NCBI GenBank assembly: GCA_946803715.1
Contig: CAMPET010000007.1
Location: 326,282 to 347,585, forward strand
DNA length: 21,304 nucleotides
Direction of reading: 5' to 3'
DNA from: Beroe ovata
Lineage: Eukaryota > Ctenophora > Nuda > Beroida > Beroidae
Below the pieces are notes generated by a model. The model was not told where the DNA came from and ran no database searches. It was given only the letters and a program-made list of their open reading frames with translations. Position numbers and translations under genes: made by a program. Position 1 is the stretch's first letter; the number at the start of each line of letters is the position of its first letter. Positions 8,687-17,863 of this stretch are shown piece by piece.

Positions 8687-8996
8687 GTGACAAAGGTAAG
8701 TTCCTGTTTCAACTGCAGTGATCAAAGAAGGGTGTTGGGTTTGTATTTAGGAGCAAAACATGGAGTCAGGAAACCAAATCAGTGTAACTTTGAAAGATCG
8801 GTGTGAGCAGAAAGCTATCATGAGAGCGTTGAAAAGTTCTTCATTACTCAACACATACGAAACTGCTAAGTGGTTGAGGAAGCCGCAGAATCCATTTGAA
8901 GTGAGGCAACACATACAGCAAAATGAAAGCAATCGTATCTGCTGCAGTACATTCATCAGGGAAGGGTCCTCAAACAATGAGCAATCAATCACCTAA
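8687..8996 (+). CDS. 3' part of a gene with a 9-nt microexon; protein of unknown function
   Basis: A long pyrimidine-rich stretch ending TTAATTGTAG (8686) is followed by nine bases, GTGACAAAG (8687-8695, Val-Thr-Lys), and a perfect donor GTAAGT. After a 55-nt intron, the acceptor TTTGTATTTAG opens the last exon at 8751 in phase 0 (EQNMESGNQISVTLKDR...). It runs to TAA at 8994-8996, with AATAAA 32 nt further on. The terminal exon encodes 81 polar residues including ETAKWLRKPQNPFEVRQHI and a C-terminal SSNNEQSIT. If transcription starts in the intron, the ATG at 8760 would give 78 residues. The minus strand of this exon is open too but lacks splice and poly(A) support. Upstream exons are not identified. 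I do not recognise the protein. Confidence 0.5.
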
Positions 8997-9027
8997 TTAC
9001 CACACCCAAAAGGACTTACAGAACACC

Positions 9028-9033
9028 AATAAA
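9028..9033 (+). terminator. Poly(A) signal of the microexon gene
   Basis: AATAAA on the plus strand, 32 nt downstream of the TAA at 8996. Confidence 0.6.
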
Positions 9034-9335
9034 ACATAAGGAGTACTATCGAGATGATTTGTAATAACCATAATTATAACATTCAAGAGTGTAAACTGTA
9101 CAAATAACAAGGTTCTAATTCTAGTATTATAGAGAAAGCACGTGGCCTCTGTCTTAGTCAAGGGAAAAACCAAGGTGTTGTCAAAAAGTTGAAAGACCTT
9201 TAATTGTCAAAATATCAGCATCTCGTATAATCTATTACATTATCAATATCAGTATTCGAATAAATTAAAATCACCAATAGCAAAGGTTTAACTTGTCACA
9301 TGCATAGCATTATCAGTTGCCTGGTAATACGTCAT
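9034..9335. other. Intergenic, nothing found
   Basis: AT-rich sequence with no open frame, repeat or splice pattern I would defend. Confidence 0.5.
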
Positions 9336-9339
9336 CAGG

Positions 9340-9400
9340 CACGTGACACGAATAAACGTCATGTGACCCACTTCGTCATTCTGCACGTGTCACGTTCAGA
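9340..9400. promoter_or_regulatory. E-box cluster
   Basis: CACGTG at 9340-9345, CATGTG at 9360-9365 and CACGTG at 9384-9389, the last followed by TCACGTT, lie within 60 bp. They sit about 150-200 bp upstream of the ATG at 9544. CACGTG is the core site of bHLH-zip factors such as USF and MITF/TFE; use as a promoter here is inferred. Confidence 0.4.
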
Positions 9401-9543
9401 GTAGTTTCGACATTAAATTCGGTTATTGCTACCTTGGATTAGTAAATTGTTTATTATAGCTCCATACCAATTAGGCCAAGCAGTCGATAAGTAACATTTT
9501 GATATAGCTAAGTTCAGCCTTGAATTAAGCTGAAGTCTGAACT

Positions 9544-9780
9544 ATGGCTAAAGGAATGTTGAAATTGCTCTCTACGGCGATGAGAGAAATTCCACGGTCA
9601 TGCATGAGGACTCTAGGACCATTCAATGTGACAATAATGAGCTTTATACGCATAACATTATATTGTACAGGTGTACAAATCCTAGTTTTTTGGGAACTTC
9701 TGAAATCAGGGGCTCCTTCACGAAACACAAAGGAAAACATCAATCAGGAATTCCTAAATGGAGTTAGGGCACCTTTTTAG
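9544..9780 (+). CDS. Open frame of 78 residues, possible first exon or repeat-derived
   Basis: The ATG is in good context (AACTATGGCT), downstream of an E-box cluster. It encodes a basic N-terminus (MAKGMLKLLSTAMREIPRSC) and a hydrophobic middle (VTIMSFIRITLYCTGVQILV). A possible donor lies at ACAG|GTGTAC. The 3' end of the frame overlaps the left arm of the inverted repeat at 9748-9806, and the opposite strand is open over the same span. A repeat-derived frame is therefore as likely as a gene. No match recognised. Confidence 0.25.
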   Translation: MAKGMLKLLSTAMREIPRSCMRTLGPFNVTIMSFIRITLYCTGVQILVFWELLKSGAPSRNTKENINQEFLNGVRAPF

Positions 9781-9806
9781 CTGTCCTAACTTCCAATTAG
9801 GAATTC
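9748..9806. repeat. Near-perfect 21/22-bp inverted repeat
   Basis: Left arm 9748-9768 (starts GAATTCCTAAATGGAG) pairs with right arm 9785-9806 (CCTAACTTCC...GGAATTC) with one mismatch and one extra base; the spacer is 16 nt. It is able to fold back and may be one end of a non-autonomous element. Confidence 0.8.
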
Positions 9807-10495
9807 TTATAACGCCACCCTTGATAAAGATCTCCTAAATGCTTTCTTCATCCTATGAATCTTTGAAGTACCGAAGTGAGTGACATCTTGCGAGCAGCAA
9901 ATTGAATAGTAACTGATGATCGGGGATATTCATATAGAAATTTTGATTACAAATGGACGATCAATGTTGCAAAGTCTAATGTAACAAAACGTTGAGAAAC
10001 TATTTCTAACTACATAATGTGCATGCAAGACTGTGACCAAGAGATGCCTCTTCTATTGTCCAGCAGGCGAAGAATCACGAAATTCCAGGGTCTTACTGTA
10101 TATAAGGGAGAAATCCACATCAAAATAGAGAGTGCGCCGCGCACAGTTGGCAAGTAACTAGTAGTGTCAAAATGAGCACACGATGATTAGGTGTTGTAGT
10201 ATATCGCATAATATAATACTATCAAATGTGTGTATATAAGATGGCGGGCTATCAACAATGATTAGCGGACACAAATGTATGTATGTGTGACACCATTATC
10301 ATATGAGATGTGTCATCAGTGCACACCATATTATGACACCATCGAGATCAACATAATACAGATAACCACCTTTCAAACTGCACGTTCTCATATATAACTG
10401 CTGGAAAATCTACAATTATGATGACATGATACACTTGTATTTTGTTTCGCAGTGGTGCTGACAGGAGACTAGAACTTGTGCCGGTTGCATAGCAG
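9807..10495. other. Intergenic stretch without a convincing gene
   Basis: No supported gene. On the minus strand an ATG near 10490 begins MQPAQVLVSCQHHCETKYKC and stops after 24 codons; the longer minus-strand frame at 10348-10644 runs through the E-box and GC repeat sequence and is unlikely to be coding in full. Confidence 0.45.
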
Positions 10496-10500
10496 TGGCG

Positions 10501-10579
10501 CACGTGATGGCGCACGTGACAAGTGCGCGCGCGCACTAACGACCAATCAAAATCCAGTATAACATACAACATACACGTG
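10501..10579. promoter_or_regulatory. E-box/CCAAT cluster with a GC-alternating palindrome
   Basis: CACGTG occurs at 10501-10506, 10513-10518 and 10574-10579, with CCAAT at 10543-10547. The 14-bp perfect palindrome GTGCGCGCGCGCAC lies at 10523-10536. The sites suggest a promoter, but no flanking first exon could be fixed on either side. Confidence 0.4.
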
Positions 10580-10978
10580 GGATCGAACAGTAGATTAATC
10601 CAATGGGGCTTTCTTATGCCGACTAATGCAAATATCTGTATCATTTATGTATTGCCCATGTCAATTCTCACTGAGATTTAGTACATGTTAAACTAAGTGA
10701 ACCTGACCCCATGCCAGCCATGGATATAGGCCCTAAATGAAAGCTCTAAATTCTAGGGTGGCTGGACTTTTATGTGTTGAAGCTGCTGGACATTTCAGGT
10801 CTATCTTGAAACTTGAAAGTTTCGAGTCTGTTACACGAGTGCTGTGTTGTTGGAATACCCCATGTAAAAAATGAAAAATGTTTCTGAAGAGAAAACGTCC
10901 TGTGTGAACTGTGAACAGGATACGTTTATTATATACCGTAATAGTGTCGCATGAAGTTCGGCACAAGCTATCTGAAAC

Positions 10979-11149
10979 ATGAAATTTGGGTGTACACACA
11001 CATTACTGGAACACGTGTATAGTGAGCCTGTATTATATAGGCTCAATACTAGCTTGTTCAGATTAACCAGGACACAGTACGGTGTTGAAATAAACCAACT
11101 TCAAAGGGAGGTGTTTCCTGGGTTGTTCCGGGAAGAAGTCTTGAGCTAG
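10979..11149 (+). CDS. Open frame of 56 residues, uncertain
   Basis: ATG to TAG, starting MKFGCTHTLLEHVYSEPVLY and ending REVFPGLFREEVLS. Codon use is gene-like, and upstream there is only a minus-strand competitor (10733-10999). No splice site, poly(A) signal or recognised domain supports it; a frame this long can arise by chance here. Confidence 0.18.
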   Translation: MKFGCTHTLLEHVYSEPVLYRLNTSLFRLTRTQYGVEINQLQREVFPGLFREEVLS

Positions 11150-11198
11150 ACTCCGGTTTCAACAAAATGAATGGGTGTGGTTATTGCCTCACTTACAC

Positions 11199-11223
11199 AC
11201 GTGTACACACACACACACACACA
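11199..11223. repeat. Short CA microsatellite
   Basis: About eleven CA units follow an imperfect ACACGTGTAC start. Confidence 0.85.
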
Positions 11224-13425
11224 CTTTATAATACAGTGCAATCCTTAGTAATATCTGTCGCAGTGTATGTCAAAACCATTAATGACAAATGAAAGCACAG
11301 GTCATAACATGTTGACATGGTATCGGTTCATAGGTTTCAAACCCATTATGACAAGAGGGGTTTTACGCTATCATATCACCGCGCAGTGCAGGATTTATCA
11401 TGGATTTGTTTGAATTTTGAATCAGCAAGCTGAATATAGATCTGATGAAGCTTAGAATAAAAGCTAATGGGTCCAATAATTGATGTGCTTGTCACAAATT
11501 CAATAATTAGGTATGATATGACCATTGAGACACAGCTATGTGCACCAGGAGATTGACATGAATTTCCACGCTTAAACTCTTGATGTCTTTTTCAGTCCAG
11601 AATATTAGAATTTACAAGATTTAATCAAGTTGGCAACTTATCTGTTAATCAACACCTTCAAACTTCATGATACCTTCTAATGGGAATTATGTGCAACTGC
11701 AAGATGTGTTCTTAAGATAAGATTTAAAACAGCTGTATTTTGCGAAATAATTACCAAAACTAATGAATTCACCTACACTTCTTAATCTTTCAACACCTAT
11801 AATATAATCAGCTATCACTGAAAGTGAACTGTGTTTAAACATTTTATAACGAAATCAGCCGTAGAAAAAATTGCAAAGCAAAAACAGCGCGCTTAGTTGT
11901 AGCAAACGACTACTTCTTCACTCAAAAATCAAGGTAGGAAAGAACAGTGAACACATGGAGCAGCTCCACTGCTTCTCTGAAGCTAGGAAGGGCAAAATGA
12001 CTTCTTATATCAAACACGTATAAGCTATGTATAGGACTATAATATAAACTTCAGCAAGTTTATAATTTTGATGAGTCATGATATATAGTTGTAGAAGGAT
12101 CAAAATGTAAACTAATGTGACTAGAAGTGTGCACTAAGCTTTTTGTGTGTAAGTAGTCGGGTAATGTTATGAGCTGTAGGTGATGTGCGTAAGTTTTACA
12201 ATTAGTTGATACAGCAAACACGCGCATCAAGATTGTGTACACCATACGATAAATATTATAGTGATCTGAATCATGAGCCGAGTTGTAGTAGTGAAAGTAA
12301 CATTAAAATTTTTGTATGAAGTGTATTATTGGGTGTGGCCGCGTAAAAGGAAAATTCGCTACAATAGGTATATTTGGTTGTTTAATATTGGGCTTGATTG
12401 AAAAAAAAAGGTGGAAAAGGACCTACACTTCAGCATTTCCAGACATAGGTATATTCACGGTCAATTAAACAACCTAGTTTGGAGCTTATTAACATGTCGG
12501 GAGCTGATGCAAAATATATAATATGAAGATCTCCGATGGGTGCATTTAGAATATTCCGACTAGACAAATCCGATTAGTAAACTTTCGCGAGGGATTATTC
12601 TTTAATGAGATAATTCCTGTAATTAGTTAATAACTGCTCAAGAAAGTCTGCTTATGACTTAGGACTATTTAGTGTACGGAGTATTTCAGTGGAATGTGCA
12701 TTTTCAAACTCAATACATTGTTGTTGCATATGCATTACGCGCTATGCAGTAGCGATTATAATTTTATCGATGTAGGGGGCTCATGGAAACCAAGTTGACT
12801 GTAAATGACTAGAATTGTTCAAAGAAAATTTTTGACAGTTTTTGGTATCCAAATAAAGACAAATTGCAATATATATACTGTGCAATATACGACAATTTGT
12901 GTATGTGTGTCTGTGTATCAATTTGTCTCGATGGCAAATTAAGCCATTACCACATGCATTTCCCAGGCACAAACTATATGGTATGATTGTCGTAGTGGAG
13001 ATGCTTGTTTGGCAACCAACATGGCAACCTGCATGGTCCGTGATGATTCACGGTCACTGCATGGCTTGGATATGAAATACATGGGTTAAATGATAAATGT
13101 ACCAAAACGCCTACTCTATAGCATGTCTTCACTCTTCACTCTTCAGTCATCAGAACACTGTGAAATGGCTTGTTGAGATAATAGCAATCTTAAGCCAGAT
13201 AAACGGAGAGTGCCATTTTTCATGGCCAACTTTCACCTGACATACCCACGTCAGAGTGAAGCTACGACAGACTCAGATACGTGATGCCTGCTGCTGCAGT
13301 GACCAGAATGTGAATATGATCATGCATATCACTGCGTCACTGATATAACACAGCTGATATAGCGCAATTCTGTACGAGAGATTATATCATCATATTATTC
13401 AGAGCATAGTATTGCAGCACTTAGA
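11224..13425. other. Gene-poor stretch with isolated exon-like fragments
   Basis: No gene could be assembled. Fragments worth recording are a plus-strand ATG at about 12272 reading MSRVVVVKVTLKFLYEVYYW and then basic residues before a donor-like AG|GTATAT. A Cys-containing plus-strand stretch follows an acceptor-like TTTCCCAG near 12964 (YDCRSGDACLATNMATCMV). A very strong acceptor (CACTCTTCACTCTTCAG) ends at about 13146. These last two are adjacent, but I found no phase-consistent join giving a long product. Confidence 0.35.
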
Positions 13426-13525
13426 CAGTCCATGATATGACAGTCCATGATATGACAGCACATGATATGACAGCACATGATATGACAGTCAATGATATGA
13501 CAGTCCATGATATGACAGCACATCA
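13426..13525. repeat. Minisatellite, 15-bp unit, about 6.7 copies
   Basis: The tandem unit CAGTCCATGATATGA alternates with the variants CAGCACATGATATGA and CAGTCAATGATATGA; the last copy is partial. Confidence 0.95.
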
Positions 13526-13606
13526 TGGTATCACATTTATACGATGCTCGGTGGGTGGCGAATATTCTACAATATAGAACCGCATAACTATTATACCAGG
13601 CAGGGT

Positions 13607-13672
13607 ACCAACATCATACCAACATCATACCAACATCATACCAACATCATACCAACATCATACCAACATCAT
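13607..13672. repeat. Minisatellite, 11-bp unit, 6 perfect copies
   Basis: ACCAACATCAT is repeated six times without change, which points to recent expansion. Confidence 0.95.
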
Positions 13673-13803
13673 ACCCTATAACTACATTCTAGCAAGAGCA
13701 AAGAGGAAGGTCAAACTTCCATGCTACGGATTGTGACCACATTTTGTCATATAGTCTCGGACGGAAAGAAAAACTTGAAAAGAAGCCGAAATCCATGTGG
13801 TAC

Positions 13804-13879
13804 TACCTATAGATTTAGAGCAAGATAGATTTACCTATAGATTTACCTATAGATTAACCTATAGATTTAAAGCAAGATG
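13804..13879. repeat. Imperfect 12-bp repeat
   Basis: ACCTATAGATTT occurs at 13804, 13833, 13845 (last base A) and 13857, interspersed with two AGCAAGAT segments. This explains the Thr-Tyr-Arg-Phe periodicity of the open frame starting at 13797, which is therefore not taken as a gene. Confidence 0.85.
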
Positions 13880-13947
13880 GAGTGAGAGACAACCATATCA
13901 TTTTCTTTATTTTAACATTGATCGTACACCGAGAATTAATCCATTAG

Positions 13948-14451
13948 TGGCAGGCATATATCATCAGAGCCGTAAGACACCACCAAGTATATGCCGCAGT
14001 AAGTATAGTACTGTTAATAACACGTGTTTGATGTCTTGTGTTGTACTGTATATTGCACGTGCTTCATGTTTCATGTGTCTATATTGAGACACTAACTCAC
14101 TAGGCACTGTTCCAACTTCCAAGAGATAGCTAGCTAGTCTGTCCACATAAAACGATCATTCTGTCCGATTCGACAAGGGACTAGGGAGTTTCATGAACTA
14201 TTGTACATGAGGGTCTTGCCTCAGCCATCATACTTTTACAGAATGATGTGCTTCTTGCAATGAGCTTATGCAGCAGTTCTGTTAATAATTGGTCCATGAT
14301 AGTAGTAACTGGGGCCTTGCATCCTATTGTAGGATTACTCCCTACTCTAGCTGGAGGGATTTTTATCGTCGGGCGGAATCAAGATTCCGCGGCGCCGACG
14401 GAAGGGAAAATCTTACAAGTATCCTGTGACCTATCATATGAAACCCTTTAG
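13948..14451 (+). CDS. Possible 3' exons of a membrane-protein-like gene
   Basis: The terminal exon begins at 14242 after CATACTTTTACAG and is open for 69 codons to TAG at 14449-14451, with AATAAA 21 nt later. It reads NDVLLAMSLCSSSVNNW, then a hydrophobic segment (VVTGALHPIVGLLPTLAGGI), then a polar tail. A 51-nt upstream exon (13948-13998, WQAYIIRAVRHHQVYAA) ends in a strong donor (GCA|GTAAGT) and matches in phase 0; its acceptor is poor in pyrimidines. Earlier exons are unknown. The terminal exon with its poly(A) signal is the better-supported part. The frame passes through a GC-rich inverted repeat at 14367-14400. No family recognised. Confidence 0.33.
14367..14400. repeat. GC-rich inverted repeat
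   Basis: The core GCGGAATC AA GATTCCGC (14373-14390) is perfect. Outer CGTCGG and CCGACG extend the stem, with a CGCC bulge on one side. It is unusually GC-rich for this window. Confidence 0.8.
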
Positions 14452-14471
14452 GCCGAGGCGTTACCTGAACT

Positions 14472-14477
14472 AATAAA
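14472..14477 (+). terminator. Poly(A) signal
   Basis: AATAAA 21 nt after the TAG of the candidate terminal exon at 14242-14451. Confidence 0.45.
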
Positions 14478-14659
14478 TTATAGCACCATGAATAATGGTG
14501 ATAACCATTATATGCGTATATCGCTCATGTGACCTAGCAAGCTGCAAGCATATTATAACATGCTTTATGGTGGTGGGTCACCGGGCTAATTATTATACCA
14601 GCGATAATTCCTCACAAAGACTACTCCGATAATTACAAGATATTACAAGAGTCCATTAT

Positions 14660-15124
14660 ATAGGATAACAATCAGGGGCTGGCGCAAGCACCCCGCGGCA
14701 CTTGTGGTATTGGTAAGTGTTGAACGTCCGGAGTGTTGAAGGGACATTTTTGCGAGTTATTCACTATTAAATACCTAGCTGGTCTTACAATTCGAGGAAG
14801 AGATGCCCTCAATTCACGTGATATATGGCCGGATTTGACCATCCAGGAAGGGAAGAAGTAAAATTTCGGATCACTCTTCAAATCAGCAAGGGCCTAATTG
14901 GAGACCAGATATCCCTCATACATCATAAGACTTCTAATTATTGATCTTCTATAAAGCCGGACCCAAAACAAGGACCGCGCAGGGAAAGGGAATTCTGAAA
15001 AGAGCCTATTACCCTCCTAGTCCTTATGAAAAGGAAATCTCCGAATCTCTCTCTAACATGGGAAATCCAGGGGGGGATAATGACCTCAGCTGGTGTTAAT
15101 GACAGGGTGTTAATGACGGGTATA
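14660..15124. other. GC-richer block with long open frames on both strands
   Basis: The plus strand reads gene-like in shifting frames. About 14735-14860 gives ...LTIRGRDALNSRDIWPDL... ending at TAA. About 14940-15100 gives ...GKGILKRAYYPPSPYEKEIS... ending at TAA. A short GC-rich piece before a strong donor (ATTG|GTAAGTG) lies near 14712. The minus strand is also open over 14672-14881, behind an acceptor-like CTCCAATTAG, and again over about 14950-15120. Composition differs from the flanks. A decayed coding sequence or transposon, or exons of one gene on either strand, are all possible; I could not choose. Confidence 0.35.
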
Positions 15125-15267
15125 GGACGCTAGGTCGGCGGACGCTAGGTCGGCGGACGCTAGGTCGGCAGCCGCAAACCAGGGTGGACGCTAGGTCGGG
15201 AGACTCCCACAGGGTGGACGCTAGGTCGGGAGATTCCCACAGGGTGGACGCTAGGTCGGGAGACTCT
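15125..15267. repeat. Compound minisatellite with a shared 13-bp core
   Basis: Three copies of a 15-bp unit GGACGCTAGGTCGGC (15125-15169) are followed, after 11 bp, by nearly three copies of a 30-bp unit (15181-15267) with the same core GGACGCTAGGTCGG and the spacer GAGACTCCCACAGGGT. Both periods are multiples of three, so the minus strand is open (a 10-residue period containing SPDLASTL). Confidence 0.92.
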
Positions 15268-15287
15268 AAACTTAGCATACTATTGTG

Positions 15288-15992
15288 GGTAAGGAGATAG
15301 TATTTTGTTTAAGATAGCCACATCCCTTCATATTCATTACTAATAGATCCTATCATTTGATCCGTAGGAGAAACTGAAATGTGACCCACTGGTTCTTTGC
15401 TGACACCATTACTAACCGCTTGTTTCCTGACATCATGTGACTCGCATTATCACATGACACCATACACACTGAATGCTTGACACCGTGCTACTTCGTCAGG
15501 ATCTCGTTTCACATAGGTAACGAGCTCTCATGCAGACTGCAGTATATATACTGATACGGAACCAGACATGTATATACCATCATGCCTNCCTCAACTCATA
15601 TGAGGATTGGTCATCAGTCATCACCACACAAACACAGCGGAAAACATAATTCACGGAAAACAATATTTCCTGCCATGCAGGAAGAACACACGCAAATTTA
15701 GAAGAATAGTTGTGGGTGAAGCGTTGTGAAAATCGATAGCTGCTTTCATGAATCGGTGTAAAAGGCACCAGTCATTGATGTAGAGGAAGGTAGTGCTTAT
15801 TTCGTTCGGAGACCAGTTTAAAGATAACGCGGTCGCCCAAAGTAGACATAGGCTACGGAATTGGAGCCAAATTGATGAGTGAATCATAATAAGGCAGAAC
15901 TAAGGAACCTAGTGAAGTACCTGTGTTATCGTGATTGACGTGGCATTACTGATTGATAGCACTTCTGTAAGAACGCATCTGGGCTGGATTAA
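15288..15992. other. Unassigned stretch including one ambiguous base
   Basis: A minus-strand frame of about 45 codons over 15298-15437 looks coding (...SKEPVGHISVSPTDQMIG...) but has no clear acceptor or poly(A) signal. The base at 15588 is N. A plus-strand piece near 15770-15825 reads APVIDVEEGSAYFVRRPV. None could be joined into a gene. Confidence 0.35.
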
Positions 15993-16169
15993 AACTTGCT
16001 GTCACAAGTGATTTGCTGGTTTGCAGAGAAAAATTTGGACAATGAAAAATCTCTTTCCGAAGAGCAATTTTGTGAAGGCAAGGAAGAAGTGAAGCATTTG
16101 ATTGCGTTTTTCACGTTAGGTTCAGTGGAATTTGAAGGAAATTTTACAAATATTCGTCTACCAGAATGA
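15993..16169 (+). CDS. Possible terminal exon encoding an acidic segment
   Basis: Open for 58 codons plus TGA at 16167-16169. The likely exon start is 16027, after the acceptor TTGCTGGTTTGCAG (phase 1). It reads KNLDNEKSLSEEQFCEGKEE and then ...VKHLIAFFTLGSVEFEG..., a strongly coding-like, acidic, partly helical sequence. The minus-strand frame over the same bases is taken as its shadow. No ATG, matching upstream exon or poly(A) signal was found, and the family is unknown. Confidence 0.3.
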   Translation, partial: NLLSQVICWFAEKNLDNEKSLSEEQFCEGKEEVKHLIAFFTLGSVEFEGNFTNIRLPE

Positions 16170-16534
16170 GTCACCAGAATGAGTCATTAGTTAAAATGTG
16201 ACCATTGTCAAGACAGAGATTGTACAACCTGGATTCAAGGGAACGGTGCAAATATGTGTCATGGATTGTGAAGCTGTTACTAAGAAATGTGCAAATCGAT
16301 TTAAATTAGAGCTTGCGTAGACTGCCGTTAAGAGATATTGTGCTAAGTGATGCCAAGAGATGTTCGTGTTGTGTCACAGAGGTTAACTATCATGTCATTT
16401 TCTAAGCGACTACCTAAGCTAAACGTAACAGGGAGGATAGTATAATGGTGAACGTGCATGAACCAGAACACAAACTCAGCCGTACTATAGAAACCAAAAC
16501 CAGACAGCTAAGTAGGTAAAGCACATGCACATCC
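16170..16534. other. Short intergenic stretch with a Cys-rich reading
   Basis: At about 16190-16270 two plus-strand frames look coding: one reads LKCDHCQDRDCTTWIQGNGA, the other a Cys-containing basic sequence ending ANRFKLELA. Neither has adequate splice sites. Confidence 0.3.
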
Positions 16535-16550
16535 CACACACACACACACA

Positions 16551-16584
<34 letters not shown>
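16535..16584. repeat. CA microsatellite, interrupted once
   Basis: About 24 CA dinucleotides with a single CATA interruption. Confidence 0.95.
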
Positions 16585-16586
<2 letters not shown>

Positions 16587-16792
16587 GACATATTGAGGGT
16601 CTTCATAAACATAATTCATATGTCAAACAACTCGGACTCCAAGGCTGAAAACGCCATCTACTCCTTCATTATAATAGGGATGCCAATTAGCATGTCAGGC
16701 CAATTATACAATTATCTGTACAAGTTGTGCTGCCGATTATATATATCAGATCTGAGAATGAAGAAACACAAATGAAAGAGAGATGTTTTCAG

Positions 16793-16955
16793 AATTCCAC
16801 AGTCGTTGATTCCCGCGGTTGATGTTACATCTTCTCCATGTATGGATATCAATCCGAAACTGCAATCTCAGAATTGGAGCCAAACCTGCACAAGATCAAG
16901 ACCGGCGCCAAACCTGCATTGGACCGGCGTTAGACCGGCATTAGACCGGCGTTAG
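16793..16955 (+). CDS. Possible exon ending inside a minisatellite
   Basis: After the acceptor GATGTTTTCAG the frame is open to TAG at 16953-16955. It reads PAVDVTSSPCMDINPKLQSQ and runs into the 11-bp minisatellite, ending TGVRPALDRR. It is in frame with an open stretch at 16593-16775 that stops at a single TGA 17 bases before the exon, so a read-through relic is an alternative. Family unknown, evidence modest. Confidence 0.25.
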
Positions 16956-16975
16956 ACCTGCGTAAGACCAGCGCC
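16899..16975. repeat. Minisatellite, 11-bp unit, 7 diverged copies
   Basis: Units are variants of AGACCGGCGTT (for example AAACCTGCATT, AGACCTGCGTA). The array is much more GC-rich than its flanks. Confidence 0.9.
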
Positions 16976-17863
16976 TGGCCAGAGTGGCAAACGGACTTAT
17001 GCTCCACTTTTCATCACAGCAATCAGTTTGTTAATTTTCATTTTACAGTCATTAATGCCACGATATTCATCAACCGTCACACAGAAAAATAGCAGACATA
17101 GTTTTAGAAGGGGGAATTAGAAGAAGAATGTAAAAAGAACAGTTCGTTTTTAACATGTCATTATTGGAGATTAGTAACAAACACAAAATGTATCGATAGA
17201 TAGAAAATGCACAGCAAATAGAAGGAATTTTCATAATCATAACTATAAGTTAACCTATAAATAAAATAACAAAAAAGGTACTGGAATTATAGGGCCGAGA
17301 GGAAAAATCTGGGAAACGAGAGGGTGCGGCTCAATAATTCCATATATGGGCACAACGTGGCTGAGTGGCTCTGTAACCGCAGTGTCACGTTGTTTATGTT
17401 ATGCTTGTGTGACAAGTTGTCGATATCATTATCAGCTTGACAATCCACCGCGGTCATAATCAAATACCGTTACGCCAGAAAATCTAAATATGGGGCGGGG
17501 GATCGACGGAAATCGATTAAAAATATAATTTGTTTCGCTGTGTCGCGTGAGCGATCAGCTCTATCATCTATCGGTCGCAACCTTGCGCGAATTTATAGAG
17601 TTCTCAACCTCAGCTTGCAAAATGCGGATATAATATATTCTTGATTACAATTTTTCATTTGCTAGGTTGATTCGCTAGCTTTATACTTATAGCATTTCTA
17701 GAAAACCCGTGAAGTGGAAGTGATACACAACCCATTGGACACGACAATAGGTTGTAAATTTAAAACGACAGCTATTCACGACGTATATATGTTCACAATC
17801 TGATAGATTTCTTTGAAACCAAGATTTTATGATTGATCAGTTTGTCACATTTCGGCCATTTCT
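16976..17863. other. Stretch without a convincing gene
   Basis: The minus strand carries a 56-codon ATG frame at 17287-17457 (begins MTAVDCQADNDIDNLSHKHN), and an overlapping frame upstream reads ...NRFPSIPRPIFRFSGVTVFD.... A GC-box-like GGGGCGGGGG lies near 17494. A plus-strand acceptor TTTTCATTTTACAG near 17057 is followed by 14 codons and a stop, with AATAAA about 170 nt on. These are hints of genes, not models. Confidence 0.35.

Noticed and set aside
8747-8992. 81-codon minus-strand frame
   Set aside because: The plus strand of the same bases has the ATG, acceptor, stop and AATAAA; the minus frame has none.
9525-9743. Minus-strand frame containing GPRVLMHDRGISLIAVESNF, suspected transposon protein
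   Set aside because: No named family could be recalled with confidence and no terminal repeats define an element; left only as a possibility.
12964-13090. YDCRSGDACLATNMATC considered as a Ly6 or toxin-like exon
   Set aside because: No upstream CxxC exon or signal peptide, and downstream joins give immediate stops; the Cys count is too low to assign a family.
13426-13672. Regularly spaced repeats that might suggest a CRISPR array
   Set aside because: The units are head-to-tail with no unique spacers, and the DNA is eukaryotic; they are minisatellites.
13797-14087. 96-codon plus-strand frame
   Set aside because: Its first third is the 12-bp repeat, and the following part is better read as an exon in another phase.
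16190-16270. CDHCQDRDC stretch considered as a second Ly6 exon
   Set aside because: Poor acceptor, early stop, and no neighbouring exons completing a ten-cysteine pattern.
17350-17390. GTGGCTGAGTGGCT resembling the 5' part of a Leu/Ser tRNA
   Set aside because: No matching acceptor stem, anticodon loop or T-loop (GGTTCGA) follows.
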